Assembly (NCBI GenBank): GCA_025061735.1
Contig: JANXAU010000040.1
Location: 1 to 64,000, forward strand
Direction: 5' to 3'
Source: Candidatus Bipolaricaulota bacterium
GTDB taxonomy: Bacteria > Bipolaricaulota > Bipolaricaulia > RBG-16-55-9 > DRXL01
DNA: 64,000 nucleotides
The notes beneath the pieces were generated by a model. That model worked only from the letters and a program-made list of their open reading frames with translations, had not been told where the DNA came from and did no database searches. Positions 50,534 through 58,501 of this stretch are shown piece by piece. The position numbers and the translations under genes were made by a program. How positions within the stretch are numbered: the stretch's first letter is position 1; every line of letters begins with the position of its first letter.

Positions 50534-52216
50534 CTATCTTCGAAGTCTCATCTGTCTCCTGCGTTGAGGACTTCTGAACGCCGAATCTAGAAATGCCCTC
50601 TGGCGCAGCAGACGATGATAGCTCAGCGCGAAGCGATGCGCCTCGTCGCGCACGCGCTGCAAGAGCTGGAGCGCAGGGCTCTCGCGGGACAGCACAATCG
50701 GAGACGAGCGCCCCTCGACAAAGAGATGCTCGAACTCTTTCGCCAGAGCTACCGTTGCGATCTGCTCTAATTTCAGTTCGCGCATCACGGCGCGTGCCGC
50801 GCTGAGCTGCCCCTTCCCACCGTCTATGAGAACGAGATCGGGCATGGGCAAGAAGCGCTCGTCGCCGGACAACCCGCGCACCAGACGCCGACGCAAGACC
50901 TCTGCGATCATCGCGAAGTCGTCTATCTGATCTACTGTCTGTATGCGAAAGCGCCGGTACGCTGACTTCAAGGGCTTTCCCTTCCAAAAGACGACCATCG
51001 AGCCAACGGCCTGACGCCCGTGCAGATTGGAAATATCAAACGCTTCGATGCGCTGGGGCGCTGCGCTCAGCTTGAGAACGCTCTGGAGTTCTTCGAGAGC
51101 AGTGCGTTCGCGCTCGTCGTTGTTCACCGAAGGCGTGCGTAGCGCTAGAGCAGCATTGTGAGCTACAGACTCTATCAGTCTCTTGAGCGCACCGCGCTGC
51201 GGCACGCGCAGCTTGACAGGGCCGCCGCGCCGCTCGGCCAACCAATTGGCCAAAGCTTCGTCATCTTCTAAAGGCGCAGCCAGCACGATCTCCTTGGGCA
51301 CCGCGCTCTTCTGATAGTACTCTTTCAAAAACGCCGTCAAGACCTCGCTGCTAGAAGAGCCAGGGGGAACGTCGAGCCAGAAGCCCTCGCGCCCCTCAAG
51401 CCGGCCCTCCCGCACGAAGAAGACCTGCACCGCAGCCGTGCGGGCCTCCTCGTCTATGGCGCACGCGATGAGATCGCGCTCGACGGGGCTGGGGCTGAGC
51501 GCTTGCTGCTCGGCATGAAGCCGTTCTATCGCTTGTATCTGATCGCGCAGGTGGGCTGCGCGCTCAAACTCCAAGCGCTCGGAAGCGCTCTCCATCTGAG
51601 CGCGCAGCTGGCGCAGCAGCTCGTTCTGTCTGCCGCGCAGAAAGAGCGTCGCGTTCTCGACAAGTTTTGCGTAATCTTCGACGGGGATTGCCGCGACGCA
51701 GGGAGCATCGCACAGCCCGATATAGTGATCCAAGCAGGGGCGCCGCCGCACCGGTGGACGCTCGATCTTCAGCGTACAGGTGCGAAGGCGAAAGAGCTTC
51801 TGGAGGAGCTTGATCATCTCGCGGGCCGACTGCCCGCTGCGATAGGGGCCAAAGTATCTTGCGCCATCATGCTCGCGCCGCCGCACCAGCTCTACCCTTG
51901 GAAAGAGATCGCCGGTGAGCTTGATATACGGATACTGTTTATCGTCCTTGAGGCGAATGTTAAATTTGGGCTTGTGCTTTTTGATCAGCGTCTCTTCAAG
52001 CAGGAGCGCCTCGCGCTCGTCGGGGGTTATGATATAGTCAAAATCAACGGCCTCTTGCATCAGACGTTGCGTTTTGGGATCTGAAGACGTTTGAAAATAC
52101 GAGCGCAGGCGCTCGCGCAACAGAGAGGCCTTGCCGACGTACAGAACCTTCCCGTGGGCGTCCTTGAAGAGATAGACGCCCGGAGCCGCTGGGAGTAGCG
52201 CGAGTTTCTCGTGCAT
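50534..52216 (-). CDS. uvrC: Excinuclease ABC subunit C, lacking the C-terminal HhH domain
   Basis: This 560-residue repair nuclease has the GIY-YIG domain (PGVYLFKDAHGKVLYVGKA), a cysteine-rich segment, the UVR motif near 200-235 and the RNase H-like nuclease domain with FDISNLHG and LVLIDGGKGQL. It ends soon after DEAHRFALSYHRLLRQRAF with an Arg-rich tail. The helix-hairpin-helix pair that normally follows is missing, and I find none in the other frames, so it is not a simple frameshift. ATG at 52216 starts the conserved region. Confidence 0.93.
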   Translation of the reverse strand: MHEKLALLPAAPGVYLFKDAHGKVLYVGKASLLRERLRSYFQTSSDPKTQRLMQEAVDFDYIITPDEREALLLEETLIKKHKPKFNIRLKDDKQYPYIKLTGDLFPRVELVRRREHDGARYFGPYRSGQSAREMIKLLQKLFRLRTCTLKIERPPVRRRPCLDHYIGLCDAPCVAAIPVEDYAKLVENATLFLRGRQNELLRQLRAQMESASERLEFERAAHLRDQIQAIERLHAEQQALSPSPVERDLIACAIDEEARTAAVQVFFVREGRLEGREGFWLDVPPGSSSSEVLTAFLKEYYQKSAVPKEIVLAAPLEDDEALANWLAERRGGPVKLRVPQRGALKRLIESVAHNAALALRTPSVNNDERERTALEELQSVLKLSAAPQRIEAFDISNLHGRQAVGSMVVFWKGKPLKSAYRRFRIQTVDQIDDFAMIAEVLRRRLVRGLSGDERFLPMPDLVLIDGGKGQLSAARAVMRELKLEQIATVALAKEFEHLFVEGRSSPIVLSRESPALQLLQRVRDEAHRFALSYHRLLRQRAFLDSAFRSPQRRRQMRLRR

Positions 52217-52225
52217 CGCTCTTTT

Positions 52226-52231
52226 ATTGTA
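52226..52231 (-). promoter_or_regulatory. Extended -10 element of uvrC
   Basis: TACAAT preceded by TGC (an extended -10) ends 9 bases before the ATG at 52216. No ribosome site is seen between, so the mRNA would be leaderless. Confidence 0.45.
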
Positions 52232-52267
52232 GCACGCCAAGCGGCAGCAGACGAGTTTCAGAATTGC

Positions 52268-52273
52268 TATAAT
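52268..52273 (+). promoter_or_regulatory. Extended -10 element of the M20 peptidase gene
   Basis: A perfect TATAAT preceded by TGC lies 32 bases before the ATG at 52306. AAGGAGG stands before the start codon. No good -35 is seen. Confidence 0.5.
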
Positions 52274-52305
52274 CTTAGAGCGATCGTATTCCCCAAGGAG
52301 GCACA

Positions 52306-53670
52306 ATGAACCTACAGATCGATTGGGCGGCTCTGGGCCAAGAGACCACCCAGATGCTCTCGGAACTCCTGCAGATAGACACGACCAACCCCCCCGGCGA
52401 CGAGTACAAGGCGATCGAGTATCTTCAGAAGAAGCTTCAGAAAGAGAAGATCGAGAGCGAGATTCTCGCTAAAGACCCCAAGCGCGCGAATCTGATCGCG
52501 CGGCTCAAGGGCAAGCGCCCCGGCAAGAAGCTGCTCCTGCTCTCGCACGTGGACGTCGTCCCCGTCACCGATCCCACGCGCTGGAAGTATCCCCCGTTCA
52601 GCGGCGCAATCGCCGAGGGCTGCGTCTGGGGCCGGGGCGCGTTGGATATGAAGTGCATGACGGCCATGGAATTCACGGTAATGGCGCTCTTTCAGCGCGC
52701 CAAGCTCGACTTCGCCGGCGAGCTCATATTGGTGGCGGCCGCCGATGAAGAGAAAGGCTCGGCCTACGGAGCAGAATGGCTCTGCAAGGCCCACCCCGAC
52801 AAGCTGCGCGCCGACTGGGCGCTCAACGAAGGCGGCGGGCTGCCCGTCCAGATCGGCCATAAGACGTTCTATACGATCAATACGATAGAGAAGGGCCTGT
52901 GGTGGTTCAAGGTCCGGGTGAAGGGCAGCTCGGGGCACGGCTCGATCCCCCATCCGAATAACGCTCTAGCTAAATCAGCTTATATTATAGACAGAGTCGC
53001 GCGTTATCAATTCCCCAAGAAGATCGCGCCCGCGGTGCGCGAGTTTATCTTACGAGCCGGCGAGGCCCTCGGCCCAGAGATGCACAAACTTGCGCTCGTC
53101 TTAGTGGACGAGACCAAAGAACTCGATCTTCCTCCATTGCCCGCGAACTCCCCCGTCAGCGCTCCGCTCTTAAACGCCCTCGTGCGCACCACGATCTCCC
53201 CCACGATGATCCACGCCGGCGTCAAAGAGAACGTCATCCCCGACAGTTGCGAGTTCGTCCTAGACTGTCGGCTTGTGCCCGGCTACACCCGCGAGCGCGT
53301 CCGCGAGATCTTGCTTGAGCTGGCCGGAGAGTACAAGAACGATCTGGAGATCGAGACGATCAACGCCCACGAGGTCTCGGAGTCCCCCCTAGACGATGAG
53401 TTCTATAAGCTGATCGAAGCGACGATTCGCGAAGAGGTTCCCGGAGCGGGGACGGTCCCGCTGATGCTCACAGGAGCGACGGACTCACGCTTTGTGCGCG
53501 AGTTGGGCGTCAAGGCCTACGGCTTCTGCCCAATGTCCACCAAGATGAATCTTGCCGACCGCGAGAGGCTGATCCACAACGACAACGAGCGGATTGACGT
53601 AGAGAGCTTAGAACTTGGGGTGCGGGTGCTCTCTAAGATCGCGATGAAGGCGCTCGACGCTAGGTTCTAA
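52306..53670 (+). CDS. M20-family metallopeptidase/deacylase
   Basis: This 454-residue zinc hydrolase has SHVDVVP (His ligand and Asp), GRGALDMK (bridging Asp), AADEEKGS (catalytic Glu and ligand), NEGGG and a C-terminal ligand His in the RLIHNDNER segment. The dimerisation domain lies in the middle, with SSGHGSIP. Family members cleave dipeptides or N-acyl amino acids such as succinyl-diaminopimelate. A desuccinylase role with the racemase-like gene is possible but the two loci are 7 kb apart. Confidence 0.9.
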   Translation: MNLQIDWAALGQETTQMLSELLQIDTTNPPGDEYKAIEYLQKKLQKEKIESEILAKDPKRANLIARLKGKRPGKKLLLLSHVDVVPVTDPTRWKYPPFSGAIAEGCVWGRGALDMKCMTAMEFTVMALFQRAKLDFAGELILVAAADEEKGSAYGAEWLCKAHPDKLRADWALNEGGGLPVQIGHKTFYTINTIEKGLWWFKVRVKGSSGHGSIPHPNNALAKSAYIIDRVARYQFPKKIAPAVREFILRAGEALGPEMHKLALVLVDETKELDLPPLPANSPVSAPLLNALVRTTISPTMIHAGVKENVIPDSCEFVLDCRLVPGYTRERVREILLELAGEYKNDLEIETINAHEVSESPLDDEFYKLIEATIREEVPGAGTVPLMLTGATDSRFVRELGVKAYGFCPMSTKMNLADRERLIHNDNERIDVESLELGVRVLSKIAMKALDARF

Positions 53671-53702
53671 AAAACGCAGGGGCGTAGATCGTACGCCCCT
53701 GC
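53669..53702 (-). terminator. Intrinsic terminator of csp
   Basis: An 11-bp perfect stem (53676-53686 with 53692-53702, 5-base loop) is followed on the minus strand by six T bases (53674-53669). It lies 19 bases after the csp stop. The T-tract overlaps the stop region of the convergent M20 gene. Confidence 0.85.
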
Positions 53703-53720
53703 TCCTCACGTCTTGGCTCT

Positions 53721-53927
53721 TTACTTCTTGGGAACGACGTTTTTGGCGCGGAGGCCCTTGGGATCGTTCTCGATCTCGAACTCGACGGCTTGGCCTTCGC
53801 GCAGCGTCTTGAAGCCTTCGGTCTGGATGGCCGAGAAGTGCACGAAGACGTCCGGGCCGCCGTTGTCCTGAGCGATGAAGCCAAAGCCCTTGGCCTCGTT
53901 GAACCACTTGACCTTGCCCGTCGCCAT
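53721..53927 (-). CDS. csp: Cold-shock-domain protein
   Basis: This 68-residue single-stranded nucleic acid-binding protein has RNP1 KGFGFIAQ and RNP2 VFVHFSAI. It starts [17 protein letters not shown], the classical CspA-family start, and has a Lys-rich end. It acts as an RNA chaperone. It has its own promoter, a long leader and a strong terminator, so it is monocistronic. Confidence 0.96.
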   Translation of the reverse strand: MATGKVKWFNEAKGFGFIAQDNGGPDVFVHFSAIQTEGFKTLREGQAVEFEIENDPKGLRAKNVVPKK

Positions 53928-54058
53928 GCGAAACTCCCTCCTTTGGCCTCAATCTGCTGCTCGACAACCACGACCTGCCTCGGGAAGGATCACTTCGCCG
54001 GCAACGTCATTGGTCTGAGCAACTGGACTCCGGTGCCACATCGAGTCCAATCGCTAAC

Positions 54059-54087
54059 ACTATAACGATAAGATGGGCGTTTGTCAA
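54059..54087 (-). promoter_or_regulatory. Promoter of csp, with a leader of about 125 bases
   Basis: On the minus strand a perfect TTGACA (54082-54087) and TATAGT (54059-54064) are 17 bases apart. The predicted transcript start near 54052 leaves a leader of about 125 bases before the ATG at 53927. Long leaders are typical of cold-shock mRNAs with temperature-dependent folding. Confidence 0.7.
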
Positions 54088-54137
54088 GAGGGGCCATTAG
54101 GCAGCTTCCCCGGCGTCAGAAACTGGACGTTGGTCGC

Positions 54138-54143
54138 TATAAT
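54138..54143 (+). promoter_or_regulatory. -10 element of the 54.2 kb gene pair
   Basis: A perfect TATAAT lies 43 bases before the ATG at 54187. I see no convincing -35 at the proper spacing. It diverges from the csp promoter. Confidence 0.4.
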
Positions 54144-54186
54144 AAAGTAAGATTCGGGTCGAGCCTCCTAGGGGCTACGATCCCGC

Positions 54187-54630
54187 ATGAAGGACGAGCT
54201 GAGCAAGCTTGCTGGACAGATCCGCTGGGCGTATGCCGAGCATCTGATCCGTTGCAGCGATCCGGAGCCTGAGGATATGGAAGAGTTGCTTCGTCTCGAT
54301 GGAGCGCACGAAGAGGCTTTCTATTGGCTGGCCTTTGGCTACGCCAAGCGCCGGTACGATCCCGATCACGTGCGGGGGCTGCTGGTCTACCTGATCAGCC
54401 AATACCCCGCCCCGCACGAGGACCCGGCGCGCCGTGAGCTTCTGGTGAGATCCATCCAGCAAAAGAAGATCGGGTTGTCTGACTTAACCATAGAAAAGCT
54501 CTGTGGGACCTATCTCAGCTGGGACGAGATCTTCCGGCTGACGGGCAAGGAGTTCAACCCCTCCCGCACCAAGGAACACGTCCGCAAAGTCTACGACGAG
54601 TTGATGACCAAGTCCAAGGAGAGATCGTAA
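54187..54630 (+). CDS. Uncharacterised helical protein
   Basis: This 147-residue protein is charged and mainly helical, with a segment LTIEKLCGTYLSWDEIFRLTG that could be a winged-helix or helix-turn-helix and a basic C terminus. There is no signal peptide or known catalytic motif. Its stop overlaps the start of the next gene (TAATG), a zinc-finger membrane protein, suggesting a sensor-regulator pair. I do not recognise the family. Confidence 0.6.
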   Translation: MKDELSKLAGQIRWAYAEHLIRCSDPEPEDMEELLRLDGAHEEAFYWLAFGYAKRRYDPDHVRGLLVYLISQYPAPHEDPARRELLVRSIQQKKIGLSDLTIEKLCGTYLSWDEIFRLTGKEFNPSRTKEHVRKVYDELMTKSKERS

Positions 54631-55283
54631 TGCGCAGACCCAGCTATCATTCTTCGGAGGATGCGTGGTTTCTGGAGAGGCTGAAGTCTCTGGCCTTGCC
54701 TGTGGATCAGCGTTCTGCTCATCCCACGCGGGCCATCCTCCATGCGTACTTGCACAACCGTTTGCCGGATCGCTGGCTGAGCGCGGAAGAGCTACAAGGG
54801 GACTCGCGGCCCTGGACGCTCACGATGGTCTCGCAACACGTGCTGGGCTGTCCTAGCTGCCAGCGCGAGCTCTCTCAAATGCGGCGCGCGCAACTCCACA
54901 GCCCTTGGGAGGCGAAGGTGCTTCATCTGGGCTCTCCCCAAGCGGCTATGGCGCACCTACGGGTCTTTGCGCTCCTCGCGGTGGTCTTGCTCCTGTTGAA
55001 TGGAGCCTTGCTGATGCTCTTCCCCACCCCAGGAGGGAAATTCATCCCGTGCAGCACGGTGGTCAAGGGCCTTTACCCCAAAGGAGAGAGCACCGATAAA
55101 TCCAGCCTCCCGCTTATTGATCTAGACGCCAACAAGCTCTGCTGGAGCGCCCCTTCCGAGCAGCCTTGGCAGACGTGGTGGGCCCCCTTGGCGATAGCCC
55201 TATGGCTCCCGCTTCTGGTGTTGCACTTGCTCTGGGCGTGGGCTTCGGCCCTAGACCTGCCACGACGGCGCGAGTGGGCGTGA
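54630..55283 (+). CDS. Membrane protein with anti-sigma-like zinc finger
   Basis: This 217-residue protein has HVLGCPSCQREL near residues 70-81, the HxxxCxxC of zf-HC2 anti-sigma factors. Two membrane segments follow (about 112-135 and 185-207) with a loop of about 50 residues containing two cysteines. Anti-sigma factors usually follow a sigma factor gene; the partner here is instead the unknown 147-residue protein. The function as an anti-sigma factor is therefore only suggested. Confidence 0.6.
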   Translation: MRRPSYHSSEDAWFLERLKSLALPVDQRSAHPTRAILHAYLHNRLPDRWLSAEELQGDSRPWTLTMVSQHVLGCPSCQRELSQMRRAQLHSPWEAKVLHLGSPQAAMAHLRVFALLAVVLLLLNGALLMLFPTPGGKFIPCSTVVKGLYPKGESTDKSSLPLIDLDANKLCWSAPSEQPWQTWWAPLAIALWLPLLVLHLLWAWASALDLPRRREWA

Positions 55284-55297
55284 GCGCGCTCTTCTGC

Positions 55298-55303
55298 TAA
55301 GAT
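55298..55303 (+). promoter_or_regulatory. Extended -10 element of the FAH-family gene
   Basis: TAAGAT preceded by TGC ends 8 bases before the ATG at 55312. No ribosome site is visible, which fits a leaderless mRNA. Confidence 0.4.
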
Positions 55304-55311
55304 AGAGCGTT

Positions 55312-56040
55312 ATGCGCTGGGTAAGATTTCTGCACGACGGGAGAGCGCGGATCGGCCAAGTGCGGGGTGAGACCGTCTATGCCGATCACGAGCGCTTTGA
55401 GTTGGGATCGCTGAGGCTACTGGCCCCAGCTCAGCCTACGAAGATCGTCTGCGTGGGGGTCAACTATCGCGACCACGCCGCGGAGATGGGACGCAAGATC
55501 CCCGAACGCCCCGTGCTCTTCTTTAAACCCCCCTCGGCCCTCATCGGCCCGGAGGAGACGATCTATATCCCCGCTTCAGACAGGGTGGACTACGAGGGCG
55601 AGGTCGCCTTGGTGATCAAAGAGCGTTGCAAGCGCGTTCCTGCGTCTAGAGCCTACGAGGTGATCTGGGGGTTCACGTGCTTTAACGACGTGACGGATCG
55701 AGCGACCCAAGCGTGGGAGCTGAACTGGGTGCGCGCCAAGGGCTTCGACACCTCCGCTGCCCTCGGCCCGGTGCTCGTCTCCCCCGACGAGGTCTCAGAG
55801 CCGTTGCGGATAGAGACGCGGGTCAACGGGCAGGTGCGCCAGCGATCCGACACGGGACAACTGATCTTTGCGATCCCTCAGCTTATCGAAGAGATCAGCA
55901 GTTTTATGACGCTAGAACCGGGGGATGTGATCGCCACCGGGACGCCAGCGGGGGTCGGTCCGCTGGCGCCGGGCGATCTGGTCGAAGTAGAGATTGAGGG
56001 GATTGGAGTCTTGCGCAATCGGGTGGCGCGGGCGGGTTGA
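55312..56040 (+). CDS. Fumarylacetoacetate hydrolase-family protein
   Basis: This 242-residue protein has the FAH fold: KIVCVGVNYRDHAAEMG, PVLFFKPPSALIGP, DYEGEVALVI (metal-binding Glu residues), FTCFNDVTDRA and GDVIATGTPAGVG. Members hydrolyse or decarboxylate acylpyruvates and oxaloacetate, or hydrate 2-oxopent-4-enoates. The exact substrate is not readable, and no aromatic-degradation genes adjoin. An acylpyruvase or oxaloacetate tautomerase-like role is plausible. Confidence 0.88.
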   Translation: MRWVRFLHDGRARIGQVRGETVYADHERFELGSLRLLAPAQPTKIVCVGVNYRDHAAEMGRKIPERPVLFFKPPSALIGPEETIYIPASDRVDYEGEVALVIKERCKRVPASRAYEVIWGFTCFNDVTDRATQAWELNWVRAKGFDTSAALGPVLVSPDEVSEPLRIETRVNGQVRQRSDTGQLIFAIPQLIEEISSFMTLEPGDVIATGTPAGVGPLAPGDLVEVEIEGIGVLRNRVARAG

Positions 56041-56041
56041 T

Positions 56042-56071
56042 TTGCGCCCCTGACAGGGCATTTGGTAATCT
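56042..56071 (+). promoter_or_regulatory. Promoter of tRNA-Ala
   Basis: TTGCGC at 56042-56047 and TAATCT at 56066-56071 are 18 bases apart; the tRNA begins 10 bases after the -10. Confidence 0.5.
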
Positions 56072-56081
56072 AGAGGCTCCC

Positions 56082-56154
56082 GGGGCCGTAGCTCAGGTGG
56101 GAGAGCGCCCGCTTTGCAAGCGGGAGGTCGGCGGTTCGACTCCGCTCGGCTCCA
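56082..56154 (+). tRNA. tRNA-Ala (anticodon TGC)
   Basis: A full cloverleaf is seen. The acceptor stem GGGGCCG pairs with CGGCTCC and includes the G3-U70 wobble that identifies alanine tRNAs. The anticodon stem CCCGC/GCGGG encloses TTTGCAA, and the T arm has GTTCGACTC. Discriminator A is at 56154; CCA is not encoded and must be added. Confidence 0.97.
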
Positions 56155-56176
56155 CAGCAGAAAAAAGCTCTCTTGG

Positions 56177-56205
56177 TTGACAAGCTCCTACCAACCACCT
56201 AGAAT
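56177..56205 (+). promoter_or_regulatory. Promoter of topA
   Basis: A perfect TTGACA at 56177-56182 and TAGAAT at 56200-56205 are 17 bases apart. The -10 ends 11 bases before the ATG at 56217 and no ribosome site is visible. Confidence 0.65.
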
Positions 56206-56216
56206 GATCGTATTCT

Positions 56217-58478
56217 ATGGCCGAAAAGAATCTGGTGATCGTCGAATCTCCGGCGAAGGCCCGGACGATTGAGAAGTACTTGGGCCAAGATTTCACCGTG
56301 CTCTCGACGATGGGGCACGTGCGCGATCTGCCCAAACACCGATTCGGCGTCAATATCCAAGAGGGGTTCACGCCGACGTACGAGCCGTTGCCGGAGCGCA
56401 AAGAAGCGCTCAAGAGGCTTCAGACAGCGACGAAAAAAGCCAAAGAGATCTATCTCGCTACCGATCCAGACCGCGAAGGCGAAGCGATCGCGTGGCACGT
56501 CAAAGAGGCGCTCAAGCTCAAACAGATCCAACGGATTGAGTTCAACGAGATCACCAAGGAGGCCGTGCGACGCGCGCTGGAGCACCCCCGTGAGATTGAC
56601 ATGCAGCGCGTCGAAGCCCAACAAGCTCGGCGTATCTTGGATCGCATCGTCGGGTATATGCTCAGCCCGCTCATCTCAAAAAAGATTCGGAGTCGGCTGT
56701 CGGCCGGGCGTGTCCAGTCGGTCGCCGTCAGACTGATCTGTGAGCGCGAGCGCGAGATCCAAAACTTCGTCCCCGAAGAGTACTGGTCCATCACCGCCAC
56801 GCTCACGCCCCAAGGGGAATCACGCCCCTTCGACGCCAAGCTCTACAAGCGCACCAACGGCGAAGAGAAGCTCAAGATCTCCAACGGTGAGCAGGCCCAA
56901 CAGATTTTGAAAGAGCTAGAGGGCGCTACGTATAGGGTACTCAAGGTTGAAGAGAAGGAACAGCGCCGTCACGCACCCTTGCCCTTCACGACAAGCACGC
57001 TACAACAAGAAGCCTCTAAGAAATTGGGCTTCTCTACGAAGAAGACGATGTCCATCGCGCAGCAGCTCTACGAGGGCGTCGAGCTGGGAGCCGAAGGCGC
57101 GACGGGCTTGATCACCTACATGCGCACCGACTCTACGCGCATCTCTGAAGAAGCACAAACGATGGCGCGCGCGTTCATCGCGTCCAAATACGGCAAAGAG
57201 TACGTGCACACCGGCGAGGTCCGCAGAGCCAAAAAATCCAACATCCAAGACGCTCACGAAGCGATCCGTCCTACGGTCGTCACGCGCCTGCCCGAAGAGG
57301 TCGCCGACTACTTGACCCCCGATCAGCTCAAGCTCTACAGACTCATCTGGCAGCGCTTTGTCGCCAGTCAAATGGCTTCAGCGGTCTTCGACGTCGTCTC
57401 GGTGGAGATCCAAGGGGGAGAGTATCTCTTTCGCGCCAGCGGCTCGGTGCTGAAATTCCCGGGATGGCTGGCCGTCTACGAAGAGGCCCGCGACGAAGAC
57501 AGACCCAGCGACGATGAAGAGACCACCGGTCAACTGCCCCCCTTGCGCGAGCAGCAGCTCTTAGACTTAGTTCAGCTTACGCCCAAGCAGCACTTCACCG
57601 AGCCGCCGCCGCGCTACACCGAAGCCACGCTCGTCAAAGCGCTAGAAGAGAACGGGATCGGACGCCCTAGCACTTATGCTCCTACCATCTCGACGATCTT
57701 AGAACGCGGGTACGTCAAACTAGAGAAGCGTCGGTTTGTGCCAACCGAACTGGGCTTTTTAGTGACCGACGCGCTGGTGAAGCACTTCCCCAAGGTCGTA
57801 GACGTGGGCTTTACGGCACTGATCGAAGAAGAGCTGGACAAGATCGAAGAGGGCCAGCTCGACCGGATTACTGTTTTACAAGACTTTTACAGAGAATTTG
57901 CGAGCGCCTACGAGAAGGCCAAAGCCGAGATGGAATCTCTCAAGCCCCCGCCCATCGAGACCGACGAGAGCTGTCCAGAGTGCGGGAAGAGATTGGTGAT
58001 TCGCACAGGGCGCTATGGGCGGTTCTATTCGTGTTCGGGCTTCCCCAAGTGCCGCTACACGCGCCCGCTCGAGACAGAGACGAAAGCCGACGAGATGCCC
58101 CAAGCGAATGAGACGAAGTCTTGCCCCAAGTGCAGCGCGCCGATGGCGCTGCGGCGCGGGCGCTACGGGCCGTTCTACGGCTGCACGCGCTACCCCGACT
58201 GCGACGGGATCGTCAACCTCGAGCGCGCGCGCGAAGAATCTCCGGTGCGCTGCCCCAAGTGCAACGGCGCTCTGGTGAAGCGCTACGCGCGCAAGGGGGG
58301 ACGGAGCTTCTGGGGCTGTGAAAATTACCCAAACTGTGATTTCACCGTTAATCAGACGCCCGTCAAGCCCTGCCCCGTCTGCAAAGAGGGGGTTTTGGTC
58401 GAGGGGGCAGAAGGAGAACTGATTTGCAGCAACAAGCAGTGTGAACACCGCGAGAGCGTTACGCCGGTAGCTGTATAA
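56217..58478 (+). CDS. topA: DNA topoisomerase I
   Basis: This 753-residue type IA topoisomerase relaxes negative supercoils. It has the Toprim domain (VIVESPAKARTIEKYLG, ATDPDREGEAIAWH), the active-site Tyr in TGLITYMRTDSTRIS near residue 300 and GIGRPSTYAPTI. The C-terminal 160 residues hold three classical C4 zinc ribbons (CPECGKR, CPKCSAP, CPKCNGA with their distal pairs) and a fourth, degenerate one (CPVCKEG). It has its own promoter. The WD40 gene follows. Confidence 0.97.
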   Translation: MAEKNLVIVESPAKARTIEKYLGQDFTVLSTMGHVRDLPKHRFGVNIQEGFTPTYEPLPERKEALKRLQTATKKAKEIYLATDPDREGEAIAWHVKEALKLKQIQRIEFNEITKEAVRRALEHPREIDMQRVEAQQARRILDRIVGYMLSPLISKKIRSRLSAGRVQSVAVRLICEREREIQNFVPEEYWSITATLTPQGESRPFDAKLYKRTNGEEKLKISNGEQAQQILKELEGATYRVLKVEEKEQRRHAPLPFTTSTLQQEASKKLGFSTKKTMSIAQQLYEGVELGAEGATGLITYMRTDSTRISEEAQTMARAFIASKYGKEYVHTGEVRRAKKSNIQDAHEAIRPTVVTRLPEEVADYLTPDQLKLYRLIWQRFVASQMASAVFDVVSVEIQGGEYLFRASGSVLKFPGWLAVYEEARDEDRPSDDEETTGQLPPLREQQLLDLVQLTPKQHFTEPPPRYTEATLVKALEENGIGRPSTYAPTISTILERGYVKLEKRRFVPTELGFLVTDALVKHFPKVVDVGFTALIEEELDKIEEGQLDRITVLQDFYREFASAYEKAKAEMESLKPPPIETDESCPECGKRLVIRTGRYGRFYSCSGFPKCRYTRPLETETKADEMPQANETKSCPKCSAPMALRRGRYGPFYGCTRYPDCDGIVNLERAREESPVRCPKCNGALVKRYARKGGRSFWGCENYPNCDFTVNQTPVKPCPVCKEGVLVEGAEGELICSNKQCEHRESVTPVAV

Positions 58479-58501
58479 AAGACCAAAGGAGGTTCGCCAC
58501 G

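Noticed and set aside
50520-50640. Frameshift in uvrC hiding the HhH domain
   Set aside because: The other frames after the conserved segment do not read as an HhH domain.
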